A stretch of 7,920 nucleotides of DNA from Microbacteriaceae bacterium. Its GTDB lineage: Bacteria > Actinomycetota > Actinomycetes > Actinomycetales > Microbacteriaceae. Below, piece by piece: positions 1-6,936 of the stretch. How positions within the stretch are numbered: the first letter of the stretch is position 1; every line of letters starts with the position of its first letter. The translations under genes and the position numbers were made by a program. The notes below the pieces were generated by a model, which was not told the DNA's origin, made no database searches, and saw only the letters and a list, made by a program, of their open reading frames with translations. Where the stretch lies: positions 1 to 7,920 of the forward strand of contig JAODAU010000121.1 of assembly GCA_025463615.1 (NCBI GenBank), read 5' to 3'.

Positions 1-1741
1 GGCCATCGCCGGCCTCGTCATGTTCGGCCCGCTGCTCGGCGCGCAGGCGCTCACCGGCGGCGGACTGCTGCCAGCATCGGCCACGGTCGGCGAACTGTGG
101 AGCCACGTCGGCTGGGGCTGGCGCGACCTCGGCACCGGCCTCACCGGCGCCGCCGACCCGTTCGCCTATGTCGTGGCGATCATCGGGTCGATCGCGTTCT
201 GGTCGCCCTCCTACGGCGTCGTGCTCGTCTATCTGGTCGCGCTGCCGGTCGCGGCACTCGGCGCCTGGTTCGCCGCCCGCCGCATCACGCAGCGGCCGTG
301 GCTGCCGTCGATCGCCGCCGTGCTCTGGGCGGTGGCGCCCCCGCTGCTCTCGTCGCTCTCGGGCGGCCACCTCGGCGCGGTGATCGCGCACCTGCTGCTG
401 CCCTGGCTGCTGCTCGCCGCGCTGAACGCGCCGCGGTCGTGGGCGGCCTCGGCTGGGGCCGCACTGCTGATGGCGGCGGTGGCGGCATCCGCCCCCGTGC
501 TCATCCCGGCGCTGCTGGTGTGCTGGTTCGCCTGGCTGGTGGCGCGGCCGACGCGCGCGCTGCGGATCGTGGGCATCCCGATCCCGATGCTCGCGCTGTT
601 CGCCCCGCTCGTGGTGCAGCAGGTGATGCGCGGCAACCCGCTCGGCATCCTCGCGGAGCCGGGCGTGCCGGTCGCGGGCGCCGAGATGACGCCGTGGCAG
701 CTCGCCCTGGGCTCGGCGGCCCCGGGCCTGGATGGCTGGACCCACGCCCTCGAGAAGACCACCCTCCCCTCGACCGCACCGGCCTTCATCGTCGCCGGCC
801 TGCTGCTCGTGCTGGGCGCGCTCGCGCTCGGCGCGCTGTTCCTGCCCGGGTCGCCGCGCGCCATCCCGGCCCTCGGCGTCGCACTGCTCGGCTACGGCAC
901 GGCGGTCGCGGCCGCGCATATCCAGGTGGGGCTGGCCGGATCGACCGTCGCCGACATCTGGCCGGGCGCAGCCCTCAGCCTGTTCTGGCTCGGGCTGGTC
1001 GCCTCGGCGCTGGTCGCGCTCGACGCCCTGGGGCGCGCGTCCATCCCGCTCGCCGCGCTCGCGGTCGTCACCCTGGTGATCGTCGCCATCCCGCTGCTCG
1101 GCAGCTTCGCCCAGCGCACCGCCGCGATCACCTCGAGCACCGGACGCATCCTGCCGGCCGTGGTCGAGGCCGAGTCGCGCGACCACCCGCTCGTCGGCAC
1201 GCTCGTGCTGAGCCCGGTCGGGGGCGGCTCGATCCTCTCCGAGCTGCAGCGCGGCGACGGCGCGCGGCTCGACGACCAGTCGACCGTCGTGGCGACCACG
1301 ACATCCTCGAGCGGCGCGGATGCCGACCTGCGCACCCTCGCCGGCAACCTCGCCTCGCAGTCCGGGCTGGACTTCACGGCGGCCCTCGGCGACTTCGGCA
1401 TCGGATTCGTGATGCTGCAGCCCGCGCCCGACGACACCGCGGACAGGGCCGTGCGGCAGCGTGCCGCCGACGCGCTCGACGCCAACGCGGCCCTGTCGCA
1501 CGTGACCAACACCGACGAGGGCTCGAGCCTCTGGCGGGTCGTCGACCCCCGGTTCTCCGGCGCGACCACCGGCCCCGGCAACACCGACACGGCGCTCGGG
1601 CGCGGCATCCTGATCGGCCAGGGGATCGTCTTCGGGCTGACCCTGCTGCTCGGCATCCCCACGTCCCGGCGCCGCCGACGCGCCGCCCCGAGCGGCTCCT
1701 CCGACCGGGCGAACACCTTCGAGGAGGTCGAGGATGACTGA
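1..1741 (+). CDS. Polytopic membrane protein, C-terminal part; probable family 2 glycosyltransferase membrane region (partial)
   Basis: The reading frame is open at the left edge, so the start and any N-terminal catalytic domain lie outside the window; the Met at 20 is simply the first internal one. Counting from that Met, hydrophobic stretches near residues 45-65, 68-87, 95-112, 117-135, 145-175, 183-203, 256-278, 282-301, 313-340 and 343-365 look like membrane helices. A roughly 160-residue soluble stretch follows, then a last helix near 526-547 and a basic SRRRRRA segment, which places the acidic C-terminus in the cytoplasm. I see no glycosyltransferase motif in the visible part. The name rests on gene order: in many actinobacteria a large GT2 protein with a multi-helix C-terminus precedes DUF5719. 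The likely role is assembly or export of an envelope glycan at the membrane. Its end overlaps the next gene by 8 bases, which suggests translational coupling. The frame is certain; the function is inferred. Confidence 0.7.
   Translation, partial: AIAGLVMFGPLLGAQALTGGGLLPASATVGELWSHVGWGWRDLGTGLTGAADPFAYVVAIIGSIAFWSPSYGVVLVYLVALPVAALGAWFAARRITQRPWLPSIAAVLWAVAPPLLSSLSGGHLGAVIAHLLLPWLLLAALNAPRSWAASAGAALLMAAVAASAPVLIPALLVCWFAWLVARPTRALRIVGIPIPMLALFAPLVVQQVMRGNPLGILAEPGVPVAGAEMTPWQLALGSAAPGLDGWTHALEKTTLPSTAPAFIVAGLLLVLGALALGALFLPGSPRAIPALGVALLGYGTAVAAAHIQVGLAGSTVADIWPGAALSLFWLGLVASALVALDALGRASIPLAALAVVTLVIVAIPLLGSFAQRTAAITSSTGRILPAVVEAESRDHPLVGTLVLSPVGGGSILSELQRGDGARLDDQSTVVATTTSSSGADADLRTLAGNLASQSGLDFTAALGDFGIGFVMLQPAPDDTADRAVRQRAADALDANAALSHVTNTDEGSSLWRVVDPRFSGATTGPGNTDTALGRGILIGQGIVFGLTLLLGIPTSRRRRRAAPSGSSDRANTFEEVEDD
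1721..1727 (+). promoter_or_regulatory. Ribosome-binding site for the DUF5719 gene
   Basis: GAGGAGG lies inside the end of the upstream gene, six bases before the ATG at 1734. It is a near-perfect Shine-Dalgarno sequence and fixes the DUF5719 start despite the 8-base overlap. The flanking genes in this window that appear leaderless have no such site. Confidence 0.85.
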
Positions 1742-3221
1742 CGACGCCGTGACCCCCGAGGTCGAGGCGCCCGAGGAAGCGCCGGATGCCCCCACCGGCG
1801 CCGGGCGCAGGGCGGTCATCCTCGGCGCCCGCATCGTCAGCGGACTGGTCGGCGTGGGCGTCGCGGCCGTCGTGCTGATCGCGGCGACGTTCGTGCCGTT
1901 CCCCACCCACACGGTGCAGCCGCGCTCTGACGTCGTCTCTCCCGTCGCGACGGTGCAGCAGCGCGTCTGCGCCGGGCCGCTGCTGCAGCTGGGCACGGCC
2001 TCCGGCGAGCAGGCCACCCAGGCGACCTCGTTCGGGCGCCCGGCGGTGCGGGCGACCGCGGCATCCGGACGCGTCGACAGCACCCCGCTCGCGGCGACCG
2101 ACAACATCGCGGGCGTCGCGCCCCAGGTGCTCTCGGTGCCCGCCGACTCCGGCGAGTCGGCCCCCGTCTTCGCCGGCAGCCAGACCCAGGTCGCCCAGCG
2201 CGACGACTCCGTCGGGTTCGCCGCCTCCGGCTGTGCGGTCGGCTCCGGCGACAGCTGGCTGGTGGGCGGGTCATCAGCCACCGGCCGCACCACGCTCATC
2301 ACCCTCAGCAACCCGTCCGGCGTCGACGCGACGGTCACGCTCACCATCTACTCGGAGACCGGCGTCGTCGTCGCAGCGGGCACCGACGGCATCGTGGTCA
2401 CGGCCGGGTCGCAGAAGGTGCTGCCGCTGGCCGGCTTCGCGCCGGGCGTCGTCTCGCCCGTCGTGCGTGTGCAGAGCCGCGGCGGCAGCGTGGTGGCCAA
2501 CCTGCAGCAGACCACCGTGCGAGTGCTCGACCCGGGCGGCGTCGACATCGTCGACCCCACCAGCGCGGCCGGCCAGCGCACCGTGATCCCCGGTGTGGTG
2601 CTGACCACGTCGGATGCCGTCGCCGCCAAGCAGAGCAGGCCCGGCTACGACGACCTGGCCGCGGTCATCCGCGCCGTCGCGCCGGGGGAGAAGGCGGCGC
2701 TGGCCCGGATCACCCTCATCCCGCAGGGCGCCTCCGCCAAGCCGATCGACGCGGGCAGCGTCACGCTCAAGGGCGGCGTGGTCACCGACTTCGCGCTCGG
2801 CGCCTACCCCGACGGCACCTACACGATCGTCGTCGACAGCAACCTGCCCGTCGTCGCCTCTGCCCGCACCTCGACGGTGGATGCCGCGGGCGCCACCGAC
2901 TTCGCCTGGTGGAGCGGTGCCGCCCCGATCGCCACCCCCTCCTCCCTCGCGGTGGCCCCGGGACCGAGCCCGGCGCTCACCGTGGCCAACAGCTCCACCA
3001 CGGCGACCACCCTGAGCCTCAAGGGCCTCTCCGGAACGACGACGATCGACGTCCCGGCGAACCGCTCGGTCACGGTGCCCGTGCAGGCGAACGGCACCTA
3101 CCTGCTCACGCCCGCCGCGGCGGTCTCCGTCGCGGTGAGCTACGCGGGCGACGCGCAGCTCGCGGGCTTCGCGCTCACCCAGTCGGCGCCGGCATCCCAG
3201 CCGATCAGGGTCTACGGCTAG
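1734..3221 (+). CDS. DUF5719 family protein, membrane-anchored and exported
   Basis: The protein has 495 residues. It has an acidic cytoplasmic start (about 1-25), an RR pair, one membrane helix near 34-54, and then a long Ser/Thr/Val/Gly-rich exterior that looks beta-stranded. Features I associate with DUF5719 are the early CAGP (Cys79), a second Cys at 167 followed by SWLVGGSS, and LSNPSGVDATVTLTIYSETG near 191-210. Cys79 and Cys167 are the only cysteines in the part I counted and could form a disulfide outside the cell. No catalytic motif is visible. The start is set by the strong ribosome-binding site at 1721. The 8-base overlap with the upstream membrane protein suggests the two are made together and may act as a pair in envelope glycan assembly; this is inference, since the family's function is not known to me. 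The gene ends with TAG directly against the stop of the convergent gene. Confidence 0.85.
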   Translation: MTDDAVTPEVEAPEEAPDAPTGAGRRAVILGARIVSGLVGVGVAAVVLIAATFVPFPTHTVQPRSDVVSPVATVQQRVCAGPLLQLGTASGEQATQATSFGRPAVRATAASGRVDSTPLAATDNIAGVAPQVLSVPADSGESAPVFAGSQTQVAQRDDSVGFAASGCAVGSGDSWLVGGSSATGRTTLITLSNPSGVDATVTLTIYSETGVVVAAGTDGIVVTAGSQKVLPLAGFAPGVVSPVVRVQSRGGSVVANLQQTTVRVLDPGGVDIVDPTSAAGQRTVIPGVVLTTSDAVAAKQSRPGYDDLAAVIRAVAPGEKAALARITLIPQGASAKPIDAGSVTLKGGVVTDFALGAYPDGTYTIVVDSNLPVVASARTSTVDAAGATDFAWWSGAAPIATPSSLAVAPGPSPALTVANSSTTATTLSLKGLSGTTTIDVPANRSVTVPVQANGTYLLTPAAAVSVAVSYAGDAQLAGFALTQSAPASQPIRVYG

Positions 3222-3671
3222 CTAGAAGTGGCGGAAGCGCTCCGGCGCGAGGTCCCACGGGTCCTTGCCGAGCAGTTCGGCGACCGCGCGGAAGACGCAG
3301 CTCTCCACGAGCATCCTGCGGTGCAGGTCGTCGTTCTCGTGCAGGCGGGCCAGCCGCTCGATGGGCAGGCGATAGAGGATCACGCGGAGGTCGGCGGCAT
3401 CCACCTTCGAGCGCAGGATGCCGTTCGGGACCGGCTCGACGCTCGGCAGGCCGGCGACCTCGAAGATCACGCCGTCCAGCTCGTCGGGCCACATGTCGCG
3501 CAGGTATTCGGCGGTGGATGCGACGGTGAGGTCGAACAGGTCGGCCCGCGTGTGCAGCAGCGGCAGGTGCGGCCCCGTGACGGCGGACCGGAGGCCGCGG
3601 CCATGGCGGTCGCGCCAGCCGGCGCGCACCGAGCGGCGGGCCGATCCCCGTGTGCCGCGCTGCCGTGCCAT
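3222..3671 (-). CDS. Zincin-like 'metallopeptidase family' protein lacking HExxH
   Basis: The protein has 149 residues. It has a very basic N-terminus (about 1-30, rich in Arg), then HTRADLFDLTVASTAEYL near 40-57, a WPDELDGVIFEVAGLP segment near 61-76, RVILYRLPIERLARL near 96-110, and a C-terminal helix with VFRAVAELLGKDPWDL near 126-141. This pattern matches the actinobacterial branch of the Zincin_1 (PF06262) family. The family's zinc motif HExxH, which precedes LG in canonical members, would fall at residues 128-132, where this protein reads RAVAE. It therefore probably does not act as a zinc peptidase. The ATG at 3669-3671 has no ribosome-binding site, but TAGAAT lies six bases upstream on the minus strand, which fits a leaderless start. 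It is divergent from DUF3499, as the equivalent gene is in M. tuberculosis (Rv3259), and convergent with DUF5719. Its true role is unknown. Confidence 0.85.
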   Translation of the reverse strand: MARQRGTRGSARRSVRAGWRDRHGRGLRSAVTGPHLPLLHTRADLFDLTVASTAEYLRDMWPDELDGVIFEVAGLPSVEPVPNGILRSKVDAADLRVILYRLPIERLARLHENDDLHRRMLVESCVFRAVAELLGKDPWDLAPERFRHF

Positions 3672-3677
3672 GGCCCG

Positions 3678-3683
3678 ATTCTA
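3678..3683 (-). promoter_or_regulatory. Putative -10 box of a leaderless promoter for the zincin-like gene
   Basis: On the minus strand the sequence reads TAGAAT, then cgggcc, then ATG. The six-base spacing puts the transcription start at or next to the A of the start codon. No convincing -35 box is visible at 16-18 bases, and there is no Shine-Dalgarno sequence between box and start. The box is seen in the sequence; the leaderless start is inferred. Confidence 0.6.
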
Positions 3684-3719
3684 CGCGGCGCGGCGGCCAT
3701 CGACGCCCGGGCGAGTGGG

Positions 3720-3725
3720 TAGGCT
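3720..3725 (+). promoter_or_regulatory. Putative -10 box of a leaderless promoter for the DUF3499 gene
   Basis: GGGTAGGCT contains the hexamer TAGGCT followed by eight bases (cgagacaa) and the ATG at 3734. The GG before TA may act as an extended -10. A weak TCGACG at 3700-3705 has some -35 likeness but is too close (14 bases). No ribosome-binding site lies before the ATG. Together with the minus-strand box at 3678-3683 it forms a compact back-to-back promoter pair. Confidence 0.6.
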
Positions 3726-3733
3726 CGAGACAA

Positions 3734-3940
3734 ATGGACGCCAGGCCGTGTAGCAAAGTCGCGTGCCGCAATCCGGCCGTGTCAACCCTCACGTACGTCT
3801 ACGCGGACTCCATGGCCGTGCTCGGGCCGCTCAGCCGTTCGGCCGAGCCGCACAGCTACGACCTCTGTGTGCGCCACGCCGAGCGGCTCTCCGTGCCGCA
3901 GGGCTGGCAGGTCGTGCGGCACGTCTCGCTCGCCGGCTGA
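3734..3940 (+). CDS. DUF3499 family small Cys/His protein
   Basis: The protein has 68 residues, and almost its whole length fits the DUF3499 (PF12005) pattern: RPCSKVAC at 4-11, STLTYVYADSMAVLGPL at 17-33, EPHSYDLCVRHAERLSVP at 38-55, and GWQVVRH near the end. Cys6, Cys11, Cys45 and His48 form a C-x4-C...C-x2-H arrangement that could hold a metal ion such as zinc; this is inferred from spacing only. It lacks the longer tail I would expect in mycobacterial members. I chose the ATG at 3734 because homology begins there and a TANNNT box lies eight bases before it; the same frame is open further upstream to about 3650, but that part overlaps the divergent gene. It sits 18 bases before manB, as in other actinobacteria, and may be co-transcribed with it. 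Function is unknown. Confidence 0.9.
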   Translation: MDARPCSKVACRNPAVSTLTYVYADSMAVLGPLSRSAEPHSYDLCVRHAERLSVPQGWQVVRHVSLAG

Positions 3941-3945
3941 CACGG

Positions 3946-3951
3946 TAGGTT
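3946..3951 (+). promoter_or_regulatory. Putative -10 box of a leaderless promoter for manB
   Basis: TAGGTT, preceded by GG as in the DUF3499 promoter (GGTAGGCT there, GGTAGGTT here), ends seven bases (ggccccc) before the ATG at 3959. The box lies in the 18-base gap after the DUF3499 stop, so manB may have its own promoter besides read-through. An upstream TTG at 3950 overlaps the box and would not be in a leaderless transcript, which supports the ATG as the start. No clear -35 box is seen. Confidence 0.55.
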
Positions 3952-3958
3952 GGCCCCC

Positions 3959-5395
3959 ATGGAATCACCGGCACCGATCGACCTCGCCCCGTTCATCAAG
4001 GCCTACGACGTGCGCGGGCTCGTCGGCTCGCAGCTCACCGACGAGGTCGTCACCGCCATCGGGGCCGCGTTCGTGGACGAGGTGGAGGCGGCCGGCAAGG
4101 ATGTCGTGGTCGGCCACGACATGCGCGAGTCGTCCCCGGGCTTCGCCGCCGCGTTCGCCCTCGGCGCGCAGGCCCGCGGCGGCAATGTCGTCTCCATCGG
4201 CCTCTGCTCGACCGACGAGTCGTACTTCGCCTCCGGCAGCCTGGACTCGCCCGCGGCGATGTTCACCGCCAGCCACAACCCGCCCACCTACAACGGCATC
4301 AAGCTCTCCCGCGCCGGTGCCCGCGGCATCAGCTTCGAGACGGGGCTGCGGTCGATCCGGGATCGGGCCACCGCCTACCTCGCCGACGGCGTCACGCCCG
4401 TGCAGGTGCAGGGCACGTTCACCGAGCGCGACGTGCTGCACGACTACGCGGCGTACCTGCGCGGGCTCGTGGACCTCTCCGGCATCCGCCCGATCCGCAT
4501 CGTCGTCGACGCGGGCAACGGCATGGGCGGGCTCACCGTCCCCGCAGTCCTCGGCACGGCCGCCGGCCTGCCCGAGCTTCCGATCGAGGTCATCCCGCTC
4601 TACTTCGAGCTCGACGGCACGTTCCCCAACCACGAGGCCAACCCGCTGGAGCCGAAGAACCTCGTCGACCTGCAGCGGGCGGTCGTCGAGCACGGCGCGG
4701 ACCTGGGGCTCGCCTTCGACGGCGACGCCGACCGCTGCTTCGTCGTGGACGAGCGCGGGGACGCGGTGAACCCGTCCGCCGTCGCGGCGGTCGTGGCGCT
4801 GCGCGAGATCAAGCGGGTGCGTGCTTCGAGAGCCTCAGCAACCGATGATTCCGAAATCTATGTAATTCACAACCTCATCACCTCGCACTTCGTGCCCGAG
4901 ACGATCGAGGCCGCCGGCGCCATCCCCGTGCGCACCAAGGTGGGCCACTCCCTGATAAAGGATCGGATGGCGCAGACCGGCGCCATCTTCGGCGGCGAGC
5001 ACTCCGCCCACTACTACTTTCGCGACTTCTGGGGCGCCGACAACGGCATGCTGGCCGCGATGCACTTCCTCGCCGAGTACGGCTCGCAGCCGGGGCCGCT
5101 CTCCGCGATCTCGGCGAAGTACACGCCGTATGCGATGAGCGGCGAGATCAACTCGACGGTCGACGACATCCCGGCCGCCTACAACCGCATCGTGGAGGCC
5201 TACACGGGCGTCGGCGAGTTCGACGAACTCGACGGGCTCACGGTCACCGGCACCGTGTCCGGCGACGAGCCGTTCTGGTGGTTCAACGTGCGGCCGAGCA
5301 ACACCGAACCGCTGCTCCGGCTCAACGTGGAGGCCGGGAGCCCCGAGGTGATGGCGCGCGTGCGCGACGACGTGCTGCGACTCATCCGCGGGTGA
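3959..5395 (+). CDS. manB: Phosphomannomutase/phosphoglucomutase
   Basis: This 478-residue enzyme of the alpha-D-phosphohexomutase family interconverts hexose-6-phosphate and hexose-1-phosphate in the cytoplasm, supplying mannose-1-phosphate (for GDP-mannose) and possibly glucose-1-phosphate for glycans. All signature parts are present in order: KAYDVRG near 14-20; the phosphoserine loop TASHNPPTYNGIK at 103-115 (Ser105); DAGNGMGG near 184-191; the metal loop DGDADR at 254-259; the sugar-binding GGEHSAHYYFRDFW at 345-358; and the phosphate-binding RPSNTEP at 445-451. The length is normal for the family. The start is the ATG at 3959, seven bases after a TAGGTT box. An AT-rich, rare-codon patch encodes residues about 288-304, between the metal loop and the sugar-binding loop. 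The stop TGA overlaps the GTG start of the next gene. I cannot tell substrate preference from sequence; the actinobacterial context favours the mannose role. Confidence 0.95.
   Translation: MESPAPIDLAPFIKAYDVRGLVGSQLTDEVVTAIGAAFVDEVEAAGKDVVVGHDMRESSPGFAAAFALGAQARGGNVVSIGLCSTDESYFASGSLDSPAAMFTASHNPPTYNGIKLSRAGARGISFETGLRSIRDRATAYLADGVTPVQVQGTFTERDVLHDYAAYLRGLVDLSGIRPIRIVVDAGNGMGGLTVPAVLGTAAGLPELPIEVIPLYFELDGTFPNHEANPLEPKNLVDLQRAVVEHGADLGLAFDGDADRCFVVDERGDAVNPSAVAAVVALREIKRVRASRASATDDSEIYVIHNLITSHFVPETIEAAGAIPVRTKVGHSLIKDRMAQTGAIFGGEHSAHYYFRDFWGADNGMLAAMHFLAEYGSQPGPLSAISAKYTPYAMSGEINSTVDDIPAAYNRIVEAYTGVGEFDELDGLTVTGTVSGDEPFWWFNVRPSNTEPLLRLNVEAGSPEVMARVRDDVLRLIRG
4818..4843 (+). repeat. Possible palindromic-repeat remnant inside manB
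   Basis: TGCT at 4822-4825 and AGCA at 4837-4840, with an inner GAG/CTC pair (4828-4830 with 4834-4836), form a short hairpin. Read on the minus strand the segment is GGTTGCTGAGGCTCTCGAAG, which resembles, from memory and unverified, intergenic palindromes in Micrococcales built on GCTGAG...GTCGAAGC. It opens an AT-rich patch with unusual codons that runs to about 4870. It could also be chance within a variable loop of the protein. Confidence 0.35.
5392..5395 (+). other. GTGA stop/start overlap joining manB to the hydrolase gene
   Basis: GTG (start) and TGA (manB stop) share four bases. No good ribosome-binding site lies ahead of the GTG, so ribosomes finishing manB probably restart here. 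This implies that the cytoplasmic mutase and the exported hydrolase share one transcript. Confidence 0.75.
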
Positions 5396-6921
5396 GGCAC
5401 CGCCGGCTCGTCTCGCTGGTTGCCGCGCTGGCGTTCATTGCAGGATCGCTGGTCGGCGCGTCCCCTGCGGTCGCCGCCACGAACCCCGCCGTCACGAAGC
5501 TCTACGCGCAGAAGGTGCACTGGCGGCATTGCTATACGGGGCTCTTCTGCACGACGGTGAAGGCGCCGGTCGACTGGGCAGACCCGGGCGGCAAGCGCAT
5601 CTCGCTCGCGTTGGTGGAACATCGCTCCACGGGAACCCACCACGGCACCCTGTTCTTCAACCCGGGTGGCCCGGGCGAGTCCGCCGTCGACTTCCTCGCG
5701 CAGGACATCGAGGACATCGTGGATGCCACGATCGAGGCCGACTACGACGTGGTCGCCTTCGACCCCCGCGGGGTGGGTCACTCGACACCGGTGCGCTGCT
5801 ACGGAGCCGCGAAGCTCGACCAGTACCTCTACGGCGTCGTGCCCGGCACGATCGGGTCGAACGACTGGATCGATCGGCAGCGCGTGCGGGCAGCCGGGTT
5901 CGCGGACGCGTGCGCCGCCAGGACCGGGCCGCTGCTCGGCCACATCGACACGACGAGCATCGCGCGCGACCTCGACCTCGAGCGCGCCGTGCTCGGGCAG
6001 AAGAAGCTCGACTTCCTCGGCTACTCGTGGGGGACCTACCTCGGCACGCTCTACGCGGGACTCTTCCCCAGGCGCGTCGGGCGCATGGTGCTCGACGGTG
6101 CGTACGACCCCTGGGAGTCCGGCGGCTCGGGCGGTGCCGGGTACGACACGTCGCAGGAGGAGGGCTTCGAGCACAGCCTCAGGGCCTACCTCACCGGGTG
6201 CCTGGCGGGGGATCCGCAGGCCACCGGAGCGCGAAAGTGCGCCTTCCACGACGCGGACGCCTCCGCCGCCATGAAATCGGTGGCCGCGCTGCTGCGGTCC
6301 GTGGACAAGCACCCGATCCGCAACTCCGACGGGCGGCGGCTCGGCTCGGCCACGCTGGCGGTGGCGATCGACGACGACCTCTACGACCCCTCGGAGTGGG
6401 CCGACCTCAACGAGCTGTTCGCGCGGGTGAAGAAGGGCGACGCGAGCACGGCGTTCCGGGCCAGCGACGACTACAACGATCGCTCGGATGACGGCACCTA
6501 CTACGACAACAGCGCCGAGTACTTCATCGCGAACACCTGCCTGGAGAACGGCGCGGATGACGACGTCGCCGACATGCGGGACTACGCGGCGGCCCTGAAG
6601 AAGGCGGCCCCGGTGCTCGGTATCTACGACGCCTACAGCGACATCACGTGTGGGGCGTGGCCGTACGGGCCGGTCGACTTCCCCGACCCGGTCGAGGCCG
6701 TCGGCTCGCCCCCGATCATGGTGGTCGGAACCACCCACGACCCCGCCACTCCGTACGCGGGCGCGAAGGCGCTCGTGCACCAGCTCGACAACGCCTTCCT
6801 GGTGACGTACCGGGGTGAGGGCCACACCGCCTACGACAAGGGCATCGCCTGCATCGACGCAACGGTCGACGCCTTCCTGCTCGCCGGCACCGTCCCCCCG
6901 CACGACCCCCGCTGCACCTGA
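5392..6921 (+). CDS. Secreted alpha/beta hydrolase, tripeptidyl-aminopeptidase type (S33-like, TAP-like C-terminus)
   Basis: The product has 509 residues from a GTG start. It begins with a classic signal peptide: MRHRR, a hydrophobic core to about residue 22, then ASPAVAA with cleavage likely near 28-30. The mature part has the oxyanion-type loop NPGGPGES (90-97), FDPRGVGHS (123-131), the nucleophile elbow GYSWG (Ser212), a variable lid region to about 380, and a C-terminal TAP-like segment with [12 protein letters not shown] (Asp450) and GEGHTAY (His478), giving a complete Ser-Asp-His triad. Ten cysteines, an even number, suit a disulfide-bonded exported protein. Relatives release N-terminal tripeptides or hydrolyse esters; the substrate here cannot be told. 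The GTG is preferred because the signal peptide starts there and its GTGA overlaps the manB stop; an earlier GTG at 5278 would put about 115 bases inside manB and bury the signal peptide. Expression probably depends on manB translation. Confidence 0.93.
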   Translation: MRHRRLVSLVAALAFIAGSLVGASPAVAATNPAVTKLYAQKVHWRHCYTGLFCTTVKAPVDWADPGGKRISLALVEHRSTGTHHGTLFFNPGGPGESAVDFLAQDIEDIVDATIEADYDVVAFDPRGVGHSTPVRCYGAAKLDQYLYGVVPGTIGSNDWIDRQRVRAAGFADACAARTGPLLGHIDTTSIARDLDLERAVLGQKKLDFLGYSWGTYLGTLYAGLFPRRVGRMVLDGAYDPWESGGSGGAGYDTSQEEGFEHSLRAYLTGCLAGDPQATGARKCAFHDADASAAMKSVAALLRSVDKHPIRNSDGRRLGSATLAVAIDDDLYDPSEWADLNELFARVKKGDASTAFRASDDYNDRSDDGTYYDNSAEYFIANTCLENGADDDVADMRDYAAALKKAAPVLGIYDAYSDITCGAWPYGPVDFPDPVEAVGSPPIMVVGTTHDPATPYAGAKALVHQLDNAFLVTYRGEGHTAYDKGIACIDATVDAFLLAGTVPPHDPRCT

Positions 6922-6936
6922 CCCCGCCGCCCTCAC

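Noticed and set aside
97..1737. A long plus-strand frame of Arg/Ala/Gly-rich protein inside the first gene
   Set aside because: It is an out-of-frame shadow: no membrane pattern or motifs, while the other frame reads as clear membrane helices.
3228..3722. A 164-codon plus-strand frame opposite the zincin-like gene
   Set aside because: The minus-strand frame matches a known family over its whole length; this one does not match anything I recognise.
3950..3958. Alternative TTG start for manB at 3950
   Set aside because: It overlaps the likely -10 box, has no ribosome-binding site and adds only three residues; the ATG at 3959 fits better.
5278..5391. Longer N-terminus for the hydrolase from a GTG at 5278
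   Set aside because: It would lie within manB and place an Arg-rich segment before an otherwise typical signal peptide beginning at 5392.
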